Notes: generated from the sequence alone by a model not told the origin. 64,000 nucleotides of DNA from Hygrocybe punicea (GCA_963556145.1 OY744465.1:6944001-7008000); one strand, 5' to 3'; positions 47,931-60,949 are shown, counted from the first letter of the stretch. Numbers and translations: made by a program.

Positions 47931-48989
47931 ATGGCAAGAACACCACCATGGTCATCTATCAAGTGCTTGGTTGCTCTAGCTATTAATGCCTTTGGACTTG
48001 TAATATCTAGATTTTCGCCAGTTACTCCACTAACAACAAAGGGACAAGGCCCATCTTCCACACCATCTTCCTCTTCATTGTCAAATGCACTAGTGGCTTC
48101 TGGTTCCTTATTTGTGTCTGCTGGTCGATATGCAACCACAACAGGAATTCCATGATCTGGATATTGTGCTAGATTTTCATAGGAGATATCTAAATCATAG
48201 TAATCCATGTGATTCAATTTCAGCCATTCTAAAGCTGCAGAAACTCGCATTCGGCGAACCAATAAAGGTGTTCGCTCCATGTCTTCTGGAGTTGGTCTGG
48301 CAGGACCCGTGAAAATGAAGGCTAGCACTTCATCAAGTTCTTTAATTGTTGGAGGCAACCGTTGATATATCTTTGGTGTTGGATTTTGAAACATGATGGC
48401 ATTTGCTTTCATTTTATGCATCCCAGATGAGACACGAACAATACATTTGTTATGACAAACACGGGCAATCAAAAGTTGTTCAGCAAATGTTAGATTTTGA
48501 AGTTGTGCAGGAATTCTTCCCATCCAAAGTCCATTTGCCAAAGCATATTTGGGAGTTTGGCCTTTATTCAGACTGAGCACACATGGTTTGCATATCCATT
48601 TACATGTGTTATCTAGCACTGGACCTTTGATATCCTCCATTGGATCAGAACAATGATATTGTTCACATCTTGTGATTCCCATATTGTCTCTAGTTAATAT
48701 TTTCAGATTAACCTTTGTCTTTGACAATAAAGACATGTTCTTCAATGCAACCAATTGACCGCACACGGCACACCCACTTTCTTGAAAACATTCAGGTGAT
48801 GTATCTCTGCACCAGTTGCTGATTATGGTTTCCTTCAATTCAATAGATGGTGGAGGAGGAGGAAATGATTGCTCATCTGACTTGTCCAATTCTTCTTTCA
48901 TTTTAGTCTGAGTTTCTTCTGTTCCGCACTCATATGTTTCTGTCATTTGTTGTCCTTTGTACCACTCTTTACACTTATCTTTATTTGAT
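47918..48989 (-). pseudogene. Helitron replicase, middle part (type II, copy B)
   Basis: Reads SNKDKCKEWYKGQQMTET, then ESGCAVCGQLVALKNM, CKWICKPCVLSLNKG, NGLWMGRIPAQLQNLTF, ERTPLLVRRMRVSAALEW, and ends at ISHAR at the LINE junction. It aligns with 15900-16930 of the type I gene, including the Cys-rich cluster. The open frame itself is intact here; the gene is broken by the LINE on one side and the MITE on the other. Confidence 0.88.
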
Positions 48990-49770
48990 TTACAGCTGTT
49001 TGCAGCAAGCTTGACACTAACTCAAATTTTTTGAAGTTTAGAAAAATAAAAGTAATTCAGCTATATCTCATGAAGTACTGCATGGATTGAGATGGTTATA
49101 GAGGGAAATTTGTACTATTTCCAAAGGGCTATCTACTCCTGTGATTATATTGAGACAATGTTTAGTGTATGGTGAGTTGTGGATGAAATAGAAGGTAAAC
49201 CAGTATTTTTTGACATCCAAAATGATATTGTCAAATTATGGTATCAAATGAGCTCCTATGAAAAAGATTGTAGGGAGGAAATTGTTCAGTTTTGTAAGGG
49301 CTAGAAGCTCATATACTGTATTTCTCTTCATCTTTGTCATTTGAGCCTATCATCATGATTCTTGTAGGGTTTCAAGCCTCATGCAGACAAACATAGTATA
49401 GATATAATATTTGGCTCAAAGGACAAAAATAAAGCAAATCACGGTATACATACTTCTAGCCCTTAAAAAACTGAACAATTTCCTTCCTACAATCTTGTTC
49501 ATAGGAGCTCATTTGATACCATAATTTGACAATATCATTTTGGATGTCAAAAAATACTGGTTTACCTTCTATTTCATCCACAACTCACCATACACTAAAC
49601 ATTGTCTCAATATAATCACAGGAGTAGATAGCCCTTTGGAAATAGTACAAATTTCCCTCTATAACCATCTCAATCCATGCAGTACTTCATGAGATATAGC
49701 TGAATTACTTTTATTTTTCTAAACTTCAAAAAATTTGAGTTAGTGTCAAGCTTGCTGCAAACAGCTGTAA
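48990..49770. repeat. Foldback MITE inserted in the replicase
   Basis: The arms are about 360 bp each and almost perfect inverted copies: TTACAGCTGTTTGCAGCAAG at 48990 and its complement ending at 49770. A short centre of about 50 bp lies around 49370-49400. There is no coding capacity. A clear target-site duplication was not seen; one of the flanking AT pairs may be it. It interrupts the replicase between SIFHVHDI and SNKDKCKEW. Confidence 0.95.
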
Positions 49771-50794
49771 TATCATGCACATGAAAAATAGAAACATGAG
49801 TATCACAAGCTGAACAATTATGCCTCATTAATGCCACAGATAGATCTTGTCCATGTAATCTTCGTAATGTCTTTGACAAATATATACCATGTATTGTTGT
49901 TATTTCACCAATATCTTTCACCGTCAACTTTGGCAGAAGTTCATGTAAAGGCATTTTAACACATACATATTTTTTTTTATCTCCATATAAAGTGTTGGCT
50001 GTTTGTTCATCAATATGCCCCACATATTCGAATAATATGTCAGAATCATGGTTGATATTATTAGACGGTAGCATGAAAGATTGAAGAAAGCTAAACTTGA
50101 ATGTTGGTATTTGTTTACCACCACCAATGTAGTCATATCTATGAACGGAATTTATATATAAAGATTTAAACAAGTTTCTGAATAAATTCAAATTGAACAC
50201 AATTATGTTTGAATGGCTATGCCGTATTATGAAACATAGTGTGGTCCACAGCAACATTGCATGTGATAGAGAACTAGTAATGCAATGAAATAAATATGAT
50301 CTGAAATCATGTCGTTTCAATAGCGATCGCATGAGCAATGCATTGATCATTTTACAACGACATTGGACAGTGATAGGTTTGAGAAGACAATACAAAGCAA
50401 AGAGATATTTAGAAGGTAAGAAATATGTTCTGGCATATTGAATAGAATGTAATTGCATATTGAATGCGCTATCTTTAAATGTAGTCCAAGCGAATAATGC
50501 ATTGAGCGTCAAAGTATTATTTGTTATTTCATTGAACCTTACACATTGTGTTGCATTTATGTGCATCAGTATTGTTGCATCGCCCTGATCTGGGGCAAAC
50601 TCATGTTCTATGAGTTTTCTTTGAAAAACACCCAATTCTTGGGTCAAGGTCGATATCAAAGGAACGGAAATTGGTTCAAGAGAGATATACATAAGTTGGT
50701 CTTGGCATAGTTGTGGAAATATGGTTGCGTTTGCAAGGAAATGTAGAACAGTCAAAACCGCAATGCAGATATGGATGGTATCGTGGAGATTCAT
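49771..50794 (-). pseudogene. Helitron replicase, N-terminal part (type II, copy B)
   Basis: Starts MNLHDTIHICIAVLT at 50794. The second half aligns with 15480-15890 of the type I gene (LFEYVGHIDEQTANTL, HELLPKLTVKDIGEIT, NCSACDTHVSIFHVHDI). The first half is hydrophobic and poorly conserved. Continuity is broken by the MITE at 49770. The start Met is supported by conservation at 82 in copy A. Confidence 0.75.
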
Positions 50795-51748
50795 GTGGAT
50801 TGGTGATAGTAAGAGAAAGCACCGCCCATGTATCTATTTAACTAGTTAAGTGGTTTGGATCATGAACAACAATTAACACAATTGGATTGATCATATGACA
50901 TTATCTTATTTGTAAGCTCTTCCAAAAACATCATAAGGTGTGCCTGAAGCTTTATAATGTTTTTATTCAATTGAATGTTTTTGTAACATACCTAATATTC
51001 CGGTACTGAATAGTCATAGCTTTCCTTGGAGTGATGGTTATGCTTGCCACCATACGAGGGGGATTTGTTACAGTTGTCACAGGGGATGGATGAGGAATTT
51101 TTACCATCAAATAATATTGAGATATCCACTCAAATATTAAAATTATTTTTGTTGTTATCATAAGTCCGAAAACATTGTAAAAAGTGGATAACGATATGTT
51201 TTCAACATTTTCGGACTTATGATAGCAACAAAATAATTTCAATATTTGAGTGGATGTTTCAATATTATTTGATGGCAAAAATTCCTCATCCGTCTCCTAT
51301 GTGTATCCCCATTTAATTGGTCCATAAAGTTGGCAGTTTTGGTTTATTACATATATTCAATTTGAATGTTCATTAGCTCGAGTCATAATAATCCAAGGTT
51401 GTCCTTCTCATGTTACCTGTGGTGGCTGTACTATGACAAACGTGAACTGAAATTAATACATTTAATTTAGACAAACAGATTTTCAGTCACCAAGATCGAT
51501 GTCTTATGTGATATCTGTGTCTGCTTATTATCGTGCTCAATTGTTATGGTCATAGGAAAGTAACACAAGACATTTTCAATACAGCAAAAAAAGAATTGTA
51601 CAGATATTGTACAAATGTAAAGAATGGCGGTAGAGGAGGACATTGAGGGCACAGATTATCATTACCAGAACTCAACGACTGAGATAAAAGTGTCTTTTAG
51701 TCAAATATAATTAATACTCCATGAAAAGAGGACTTACAGCACCCAAAA
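50795..51748. other. Upstream region between replicase and G1 (copy B)
   Basis: Aligns with 83-1170 apart from the inserted MITE. No gene seen. Confidence 0.5.
51081..51298. repeat. Small MITE, 218 bp, absent from copy A
   Basis: Inverted arms of about 90 bp (GGATGAGGAATTTTTACCAT at left, GCAAAAATTCCTCATCC at right). The flanking sequence is continuous in copy A at about 690-700, so the insertion came after the A/B duplication. Confidence 0.9.
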
Positions 51749-53672
51749 TTAAGGCCCAGGGTCCAGTTTGGATGTCGACGCCTTGGGAGATGAAGACCTC
51801 GTTTGGCTCGGAGGAATGGAGACTAGGATATCGGGAGGAACGATATTGCTCCAATCTACATCCATTAATAAACCGCCTGGCTCCACAGGGGTCGACGACT
51901 GATGGCGTGACGATGCAAGCCTATTGGGATGGAATCCTAGGATATTGACATGATCAGATGTGAAATCTATATAAAGTGTGATGTACATACCCGGAGTCGG
52001 AGACTTCTTCGGAGGCTTCACTGGCTGGAGTGTTTCTGCAATAATGCCTGCTTGCTCCGATGCCAGATCCAGCTTCCTCCTCTTTGCTGTCTTGCCGTCC
52101 TCATGATCGCCGCTGAGAGACTCCTGTATGGGTTCGGGAGGTCCATCGTTGTCGTGCATGATTATATCGTCATCAGAAATCATCAACCCGCCCCATTCTG
52201 GCAAGTCCAACTTTGCAGATTCCAGTGGCACATCATCCGCCTCGGAGGAGATGGGTGGTTTAACTTCCACCATCAATTTTTCGGATTCCGATTTCTTGGA
52301 TCCGCACAATGGCCCAATTTCGACAGCGACTGCGACATGTCAGTGCATTATTCAGAGCAAAGTGAGTAACGTACGCATTTGAGCCTTGGATCGTTTCTTC
52401 TTTACTGGGGCTACGTCCTCCTCCATCTTGATATTGTCTATGCATGAATGAATAATTTGCGTTATAATCTTGATATTTAGAATTTAATAACTCACCCTCA
52501 GTGTCGTCATCGGGTTTGGACTTCACGGTGCGTTCTGTGATGATGAGGAGTTACCGTGTGTGATGATCACAGACAATGACACTACTTACTGGGCTTGGGC
52601 TTGGGCTTGGGCTTGGGCTTCTTTTTATCCTTCTCGGACAAATTGTCTGTGCCACCTGCGTCACCTGAATATTCAATACATCTATCCACTGATATGGGTG
52701 AAAACATTTACAAACCAGCGGAAGATACCTTCTGTGTTCTGGCCGATTTTGACTTCGCTTTGCCCTTGCCCTTGCCCTGGGGAACTGGCTCTTCTGCAAA
52801 TGTATTATATTATTAGCACATTCACACATGTAATTCTAGATCACACCTTCATCGTCCTCTGCCACATCGGCATCGACGAGGAAGCTATGTCCTTTACACC
52901 ATGCAATAACCTGACCAATGATTTCAAGCTTTGTGGCGTCTGGCAGCCCACCAAACGACCAATTTGCAGAGGTTCCGCTGTGCCATGCTGGCACGGATTC
53001 GTCGTATTTTGCCCAATCTATGATGCCAGACGTGAGATTTCATTTGGCCAGAAATGCATATATCTACTCACCTAGGTCCTCGGGCTTGATCTCGGTGTTC
53101 ACGGTGCCATGTTGAATCAAAGCGGATGGAGAGTGCTTGCCGACATAAAACTCTTTGAGGAGCCAATTGTCGAAGATCTTGCTTCGCCAGTCATGGGTGA
53201 CCTCGTTGGCCCGTTTTGCGACCAAAACCTCTGCCCAAATTTCATCCATGACGGTGTCGGTATACTTGAGGTAATCCTGGAGTGAATCGGTCCCTTCCTT
53301 ATCGTTTTTGACGTAGTCCGGCGAGTAGTTGGGTGCCTTGTTGTATGAGATGGCTGCTGTCGCGTAGATGTACATATCCATTTGATAAATTAAGCGATGG
53401 AGCGGTTCCTCGTATCGTTCGGGCATTTCACGCCATAACTCGCCTCGGGTGGTGGCATCATGGGGGTGAGTCTTCAGTACATATAGGTTACAAGAAAAGA
53501 TGGGGACGGTGCTGGAATCCTTGTTGGGTGCCGGAATCTTGGGCGGGACCATGTACTGGATTTGGAAAATGCGATGCAGCTCCTGCAGCTTTTTGGGCAG
53601 CGCATCAGGCCAGTATTTGAAAGCCGTGGGATTGACGGCAGGAGTCGAGGTTTTGACGATGGGCAAGGACAT
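51749..53672 (-). CDS. Accessory gene G1 (copy B): lysine-rich protein of unknown function
   Basis: Starts MSLPIVKTSTPAV (ATG 53672-53670) and ends KLDPGP, TAA 51751-51749, exactly 1,924 bp like the copy A gene. Exon structure is the same. The conserved N-terminal block includes FKYWPDALPKKLQELHR, YATAAISYNKAPNYSP and LKYTDTVMDEIWAEV. The frame looks intact here, while G2 and G4 of the same copy have stops, which argues for later constraint or for chance. The (GGGCTT)-type run at about 52590-52620 is one unit longer than in copy A, giving an extra KP pair. Function unknown. Confidence 0.7.
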
Positions 53673-54029
53673 GGTAGATGTAGTGGAACCTTTTTGGTGG
53701 GCGTCTGAGGGTAGAAATGAGGGGAACGGAAAATGTTGGATGTCAGGGTCGATGCCCTGGCCTATGAGGGAACTGGCCAAGTCAGATGACCTGTCAACAA
53801 CACATGTTCGGCATTGCATACATTGATCGGACATGCAGTGTACAAATAACATACAACCAAACATGGTGTACTTGATTCTCAAGTTTTGCCATAATACATC
53901 CTTAAAATGTCAATAAGCACTATTTGTCATGTAGCTATACAAATATATATTCTTAACTTATGACACGGCGAAGAGGCCAAACAAGCTTGATGCTAATATA
54001 TATAATGGTATGATGATTAACATAGATAT
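53673..54029. other. G1 upstream region (copy B)
   Basis: No gene. It differs from copy A upstream of the start codon. Confidence 0.35.
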
Positions 54030-54420
54030 GAATTGTCGAACACTTGTCGAACACTTGTCGAACACTTGTCGAACAGGCCAAACAGTGTTCGACAAGTGTT
54101 CGACAAGTCATTTCCATGTTAATAAATCAAGTGGAATATTTATTAACGTAGATACGGCTTGTCGAACACTTGTCGAACAGGCCGAACACTGTTCGACAAG
54201 TGTTGGACAAGCCATTGCTATGTTAATATATATTACACTTAATTTATTAACAAAGCAATGACTTGTCGAACACTTGTCAAACAGGCCGAACACTGTTCGA
54301 CAAGTGTTCAACAAGCCATACGGACATTGATTAACGCATCAAGATGAATATGACTAACAGAACACTTGCCGAACAGTGTTCAGCCTGTTCGACACGTGTT
54401 CGGCAGGTCGTTATATTGTT
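54030..54420. repeat. TGTTCG palindrome array in the G1/G2 divergent promoter (copy B)
   Basis: Four palindromic blocks of the type CTTGTCGAACAGGCCGAACA followed by the inverse CTGTTCGACAAGTGTTCGAC. They are centred near 54080, 54185, 54290 and 54385, with AT-rich spacers containing TTAATAAATT-like sequence. The unit sequence differs from copy A but the TGTTCG/CGAACA core and the location are the same. Confidence 0.9.
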
Positions 54421-54688
54421 ATTCATTCTAAAGACAAATATGGGTGCACAACGAAAACCTTGCCGATCAAACCGGGGGAGCATCATTGTTGCCGTTGTCA
54501 CCTGACACGAATCCGATATCATGGATAGTCAAAAGGATTATCCAAACTTGATTAACTCTTCTTCTCCTTCACACTCAGCATCTCACCACACATCCCGAGT
54601 TATAGAACACATACTGGTATATCACAGTACCATTTTGGACCCCGTTGAATTTACAAACTAACATAATCTGATCTGTTAGACTTTCAAT
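54421..54688 (+). promoter_or_regulatory. Probable G2 promoter (copy B)
   Basis: Spacer from the array to the G2 start codon; called by position only. Confidence 0.25.
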
Positions 54689-56506
54689 ATGCCCAAATCA
54701 CGCAAGGAAGTTGGCTACGAAGTGTGCTGCCACATCTGTCCAGGACGAAACTGCCTCTCGATCCAGATGCAAACTCTCCTTTGGAAAAAGGAAGGAAGTT
54801 CCTGTCAGCGCCATTGTGGATCCGCCAGCAAGCATCCAAATTGCATCGCATCCGGTACCTGTCCTCTATCCAGCTGTATTGGACGGAAGGGCGCAGAAAA
54901 TTCCATGGGTGTTTGAAATGCTACTGAAGAGGAACTCGCGTTGTTGCCATCGACGGCGTCCAATACACCAGATCCCACTTCCGATGTAGAGATGGAGGAT
55001 GCAGCCATGAGCACAATTACACAGTCCGTCAGGACCGATCCCATTTTCCACATCATCTTTGTTCTTGATCCCACCACCCATATTACAAGTAAAGCGGCCG
55101 CAACCAATGATCTTGCATTCGTCAACGTTACGGTTTCACAAGACGAATACGAAACCGTCTCGCACCTTGATGGTTATATTCACAATATCAAGGCGCACAA
55201 GACGCGATATTTTGTTTGCATGCAGGAATGGGTTTGTATATTTTAAAAATGTATGGAGAATTATCGCTAAAGAATACTTTCCAATTCCAGGTTTATGTTG
55301 CTATGTGAATGCACCACTGGCGGTGTGACGAACCCAACGGTGCAATACGCCGCTTCAATGTTGAATACATGTTTTGGCCGGAGTTCGCCCATGCCATGCT
55401 CAAATCACCGCACTCAAATATAACATGGAACAAGTTCAAAGCCACCGATTGCGTATTTGGTGGTGTGGACATGGGAATGTCCTATATGTGAGCGTGTCAA
55501 ACATTTTTGTCAATTTTCCTTTTTTTTAATTCAGTTAATTCGAATATCATTTATAGTGGTAATCAATATGGTATAACAGTCGAAAACGTGTCGACATTCT
55601 TGGCCGGAATTGACGAGCTGTGTCGAACAGTTCAGGTGTGGCCACCACCAAAACAAATGAACACCATGCATTCGAAATGGACGCAGATGCAAAACCTGCT
55701 CCATGTTGCATTGTCAACGACACACACGATGCGACCACAATTGAGGCTGCTGAAGGATGGTGAATCGTTTCCACCGAACATTGTTTTGAAGCGAACGCAT
55801 AGTGACACCGGTCACCATGTGTTGTTCCCGGGCGATCCAAGGCGGAATTGGGACTATATGCGCCTGAACTGCAAGGTCCCCAGTTCACGTTGGTTTGGTC
55901 AAACCTATGTTGAGCCGCTGGCCAAGATCGGAGAATGGCGAGTATTTTTGTTAGGTGGAAGGGACATTTACACAGTCCATACGCATTACAACAAAGAGAG
56001 CAAATCGTGGAGGTGGGATATTGTGACGACCTTCTATACTTTAGAGGAATTGAGGTAGGCAGATGCCCCCCGTCTCGCATTACATGTTCACGAGTCTTTG
56101 GCATTTTCCAAGATCGTTCCAAGCACAGGGAATGCTCATGAAGACCGATGTTTGCAATCCGGATCACGGCTCCATTGCAATTCGAGATCAAGCAAGACAG
56201 CAATTCTTCGGCTTCGTATGAGACACCTATGAGGGGCTGTATGCCATAGAGTCGACGTTGATTGGTGGGAAACCTTCAATGAGTGTATTTTGTCGCATGG
56301 ACATTTCGCTCATTGTTGATTCAAACACCAACAATGTCAATTACTTCGTGAACGAGATTGAACGGTATCACACCTGCAGCTTGTGGTCCAACATGAAGCA
56401 AGGCGCGAAATCAGCTCAGGCACCAATCGGATCTTTTGCGGACACATTTTCGGCGGTATTTTATAAATGGCTGGTAGACATTACAAATGCATACTCCTAT
56501 TTTTGA
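54689..56506 (+). pseudogene. Accessory gene G2 (copy B): ATP-grasp-like, three nonsense codons
   Basis: Same four-exon structure as the copy A gene. The Cys-rich start reads VGYEVCCHICPGRNC; the ATP-grasp motifs are FPPNIVLKRTHSDTGHHV, GEWRVFLLGGRDIY, CRMDISLIVD and FVNEIERYHT. TGA stops lie at 54914-54916 (copy A: CGC), 55307-55309 (copy A: CGA) and 56219-56221 (a glutamine CAA in copy A). The rest of the frame is well conserved, so inactivation is recent. Confidence 0.8.
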
Positions 56507-56681
56507 ACTTCACTTGTACATTAGTCAACTTTAAATGTCACAAATCGTATTTCAGGTCAGAGAGGCACGAAACGCTTTGATTTCAAAGGTAGGTACATTA
56601 CAAATTCAAGGCAACATAATGGAAATGGGCAATAGGCCACGCTGCATGGCACACTAGTTTCATGACGAGAAAAACAACAAG

Positions 56682-58700
56682 TTAATGAGAGATGCCCAAT
56701 ACCATCACCCACTGCACATTTAGGGAAATACTCTTCAACAAATCATCAGAGCGTTTGAAGGTATTGATCGTGTGGCCAACCACAATGCAGGATTCTGCAG
56801 GAACATCGCCTGGAAAGTGGGGGAGTTGCTGAAGTATTTTGAGGGTGTCGGTAAAGTCGGTTTTAACTTTCCAGGCATCACAGATTGGGACTATGAATAC
56901 AAGCATCAAAAACGAAACCAAGGACCTTGTGTGAGAGAGAATAAAACTAACCAATGTCATGGAATGACAGCGCAGTCTTTTGGTAAGATGGAGCGGGACG
57001 TCAAGTAAAAGGACTAGACTGCACGAATTTCGAAGAGGAAGCTTCTATTGAATATGAGTAAGGATTGACAAGAGAGCATTGAGTGGTATACTCACTGCTA
57101 GGAGATGCATCCATCCCACTTGCCGCTATCGTCAAGAAGGACAGAAAGTCCTTATATAGTTGTGCACGAAATTCCACCTCACCAGTAACCATTCCAATGG
57201 CGCCAACATACCGCTCCCATTCTCCTGAAAATAACGCCCCTTGGATAACTTTGATCGGTTTTGTGTTCCCACCAACTTTTGGCTCATCAAGGAAGCATGA
57301 ATCGACTAGAATGACAGAAGTGAAGATCGTTGGGATGGCACCAGCAACGGAGTGGAAGAAACTACGCCCAAATGCTCCAGTAGAGATATTGGTGGGATCG
57401 TCATGAGAAAGATTCGAGTACTTGCCAGATTGAACAAAGGTCACTGCAGAGAACAACAAACTGTTATGTGATGTGAATTGTCTTTAACCGTCAAGTCCTA
57501 GTTGACAGCTTACTTTTGGTTGACCTTGCGAATGTTGCTGATGACATCGCTATATTGAGGATTTCCATTCCCTATGGCACTAGACCAAGATACCATGGCC
57601 GCTGCCCTATTCAATATTTAACATTGATTCAGAAGATAAAACTGAATAGTTACTTAATGTTGACACAGTCCTTATATGTATCGACCAACTGAGGGTCTCT
57701 TGTACCAATGTCGGACTCATCCGTGTTTGGAGACCGTATACTAAAGCAAGGGCATCAATTAAAAATATAATAGAGAGATGTAATGTACCTGGTGATTTGG
57801 TGTTGTGCATATGTCACAGCTCCATCATCACTACTGGAAACATTGTCGTCACTGATATCACGAAGACGGGTAGTCTTTGTGACTTTGGACGATATCGCCT
57901 TCATGGTTTTGACAGATGTATCAGAGTTGCTGATCATTTATTAATATATGAAGGACAAGAATCATATGAAGTATCATACCAAAGACCATTATCTGCATTT
58001 GATTTCTTAGAACCGAATTCGAGTTTTGTGATAGGCCTACAACATGTCTAACATATGACCAATTAATCAATTTCCAACTCACATGAATGTTTTGTCGCTG
58101 TCGTCATCCTCATCATGTAATTGATGCTGCTTTGACTTTGACTTCTTCGATGGAGAAGAGAATTTACTATATAAAACGATTAAATAATACACAAATATAA
58201 AAGACCTTATTTAGAGCTACTGACCTGTCTTCGTCTTCCTCTGAAGCATGCCACCTTTTCCCGCTAAATATAAAGAATATTAGATGGCATGAACAGTATA
58301 AATTGAACTTGCAAACCTTGCTCTATTGGTGGTCTTCCTGGACCGCCTATATTACTGAAGTAAATCAATAGTATCTGAAAATACAATTCATGAGACACAC
58401 CTCATAGACGAGACAGGTTTGACAATGCTAGCGACGCTATTAACACTAATAACGTCTTCTTTGGAGTTGGCAATACTACTGGCAGTTTAGTTGTGGTGGA
58501 TGAATCAGAATATTGGAATAGACACATACACTTCTTCATCGACAAGCTTGGTGGTTGTGACCTTCTTACCCTTCCTAGAAACAACAGTATGACCTTTGTT
58601 CAGAACGAACAGCAATACATGAAAATAAATATACATACGAAACGGCACTTGATCGAGCTTTCGACTGAGTCTTCACGTTCACAGACTTCTTAGGGGCCAT
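56682..58700 (-). CDS. Accessory gene G3 (copy B): micro-exon gene
   Basis: Starts MAPKKSVNVKTQSKAR at 58700 and ends VLGISH, stop at 56684-56682. Conserved blocks are DESDIGTRDPQLVDTY, AAAMVSWSSAIGNGNP, VTFVQSGKYSNLSHDDP, AFGRSFFHSVAGAIP, GEWERYVGAIGM and VPICDAWKVKTDF. The micro-exons of the 5' half are less well preserved than in copy A, and I did not verify every splice join, so it may be a pseudogene. It converges with G2. Confidence 0.55.
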
Positions 58701-58925
58701 TGCAAAGATAAGAGCTTTAAGGTGTGCAACGAATCTGTGCGAGATATTATAGATGAATGAGGGGTCAGATGTGGACGATACCATTGGGCTCTCATCGCTA
58801 TTTAAGTATACTGAGACAGATCAAAAACAATAAAAAAGCCGTTTATAGATATCACACCGACAGGTACGAAAACCACATCTGCTGATGGTTTGAAGGAGAA
58901 CTATTCGGACCATAGCGCCATAAAA

Positions 58926-60667
58926 ATGCAAAAAATCAGGGACATTCCCCATGATGTAGAACCGATGATTGACCAGCTGTTACACTCAGCATCATCCAAC
59001 AACATGGATATGGATTACTGGTATGCAGAATAATCAAACACTAAATCTAATTAGGGTTTGGGAATGTAGAACAGCTGTCACCACATGGAGCTGATCATAA
59101 GATCATAACACCGCCAAATTGAACATGGAAATTTATGTGACATATATACTCATTTCCAAACAAATATAAACATCAGATCAACTATACTGACACTTGCATC
59201 GGAACAAACATTCTGAATGGATAGGGGTTTCCTTTCAATGCTGTACAATAAGGAGGTCAAGAATTGCCGATAGGTGTGGATGTATATCCTGTCCTATGAA
59301 AATAGAAGAAAACAATAGGAATCTATTGAGAAGATCTGCAAAATAAAAATGCAAACACCATACAAACATCACAAGTTCGTGGCGAATGAACATGATGCAC
59401 TGTCGTAATATCAATAACGATCGAAAACAATTCATGATAAAACAGTTGGAAATGGTGCGTGAATTATACCCCCCTGTTCCCACTTCGCAAATGGACACCT
59501 ATTACGATTTCAAAACAGCATGTCAGTACAGATTCTATTGAAGGAATTCATATATTCAACTCTACTGTACAGCTGAACGTTTAAGCAATCTCATATCTAC
59601 ACAGATGGACAATGATGACAGCCAACTTGCCAATTCTACAAATGTATATTCAATTCTTATGATGTACACTGTGTTTCATTACATTTGCAGATTTCAAATA
59701 TCAATGTAGTGCGTAATGACTCACCGGATTGCTGGAAACTTACACGGCCAAGCACCGATACCACTGAGCATGAAGAGCTTGTCTTAAGCTTACAGGCGAT
59801 ATTGGTGGCCAAAGACCTACCACCGATCATCAGCAGGTAGATTATATCATCATCTAGAATCATAAACAATTAATTTACATATGTTTTTCAGACCGCCCGA
59901 ACGTCAAACACCGTTTCTCCGTCAAAGCATCCTTATCACAGGCCTCAACATACCATTATTCGAATCATATATTGACAACCTCTGAATCTTACACCAGAAA
60001 CTTGGTCGTCACTTCCCAGAACGTGCAATGCTGGACTTCACATCAACCACCTATATTGAATACACTGCATTATCTATTGGCACCTGATATTTCACTGACC
60101 GCCGACATGACAAAGTTTCATACAATATTCCATTCTAACACAATGTCGATTCCAAAGGCATACTGTCATCAATGAGCAATACTCGATACTTCCATGGGAC
60201 AGACAATGAGGTCCTTTATTTCAAGTTGACGTCAGAAGGAGGACGGCATTGGTGAGTGCTCAGCACAACAATAGCTTGGCTATTAATAATGACATAGATC
60301 ATAGCTTTGTACCTGCCAGTCCGACTTGCTTCAGGATTGGTGACATTGTAGAAGTCCAGATAACGGTATCGGTGGTTCCAGTTAAGAACGACAAATTCAA
60401 GATGATTCTGAATCTGCGCTCATTAGCGCTGGTCGACAGCGAGTTTACTGAGGTAACAGACATATCTAATAATACAATGAATAATAACTAATATCCATCC
60501 AGAATGCAATGATAAGTCAAAACAAAGCATCTCAACCTTCTCGCAATACAATGACGAGGACTAATATCAAACGTAATGTGGGTTATGTCCAGTTGGCTGA
60601 TGATGGTGAAGATGTCATAGAAACCTGTAGACGTTTGACCAACCTCAGGATGAATGAAGCCGATTAA
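58926..60667 (+). pseudogene. Accessory gene G4 (copy B), stop codons
   Basis: A possible first exon reads MQKIRDIPHDVEPMIDQ (58926). Later exons match copy A: NDDSQLANSTN, DSPDCWKLTRPSTDTTEH, RQTPFLRQSILITGLNIP, YFTDRRHDKVSYNIPF, CFRIGDIVEVQITVSVVPV, KFKMILNLRSLALVDSEF. In-frame stops include TGA 59983-59985, TGA 60085-60087 (copy A has CGA) and a TAA near 60137. It ends at TAA 60665-60667. Confidence 0.65.
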
Positions 60668-60949
60668 GATCTATTATAATTACATTGTACGGTCACATAC
60701 AAACATCAATTTTATATAATATTATGTTCTGCAATACATTCACAAGTGAAATAACAACACAAATAGTTTCATAAAGTGACGGGACATCTGAGTATTATTT
60801 AATCATAAAAGGTCCTCATCACTTTCCTATGAATATAATTCAAACTGATATGGTATTTCTCATTCAATGGTCTGGCGTAACATCCATGGACATGTGTTCG
60901 GTACATTTCAAAAAACTTCAATTAATCAATTTCAATGATTGAAATGAAG

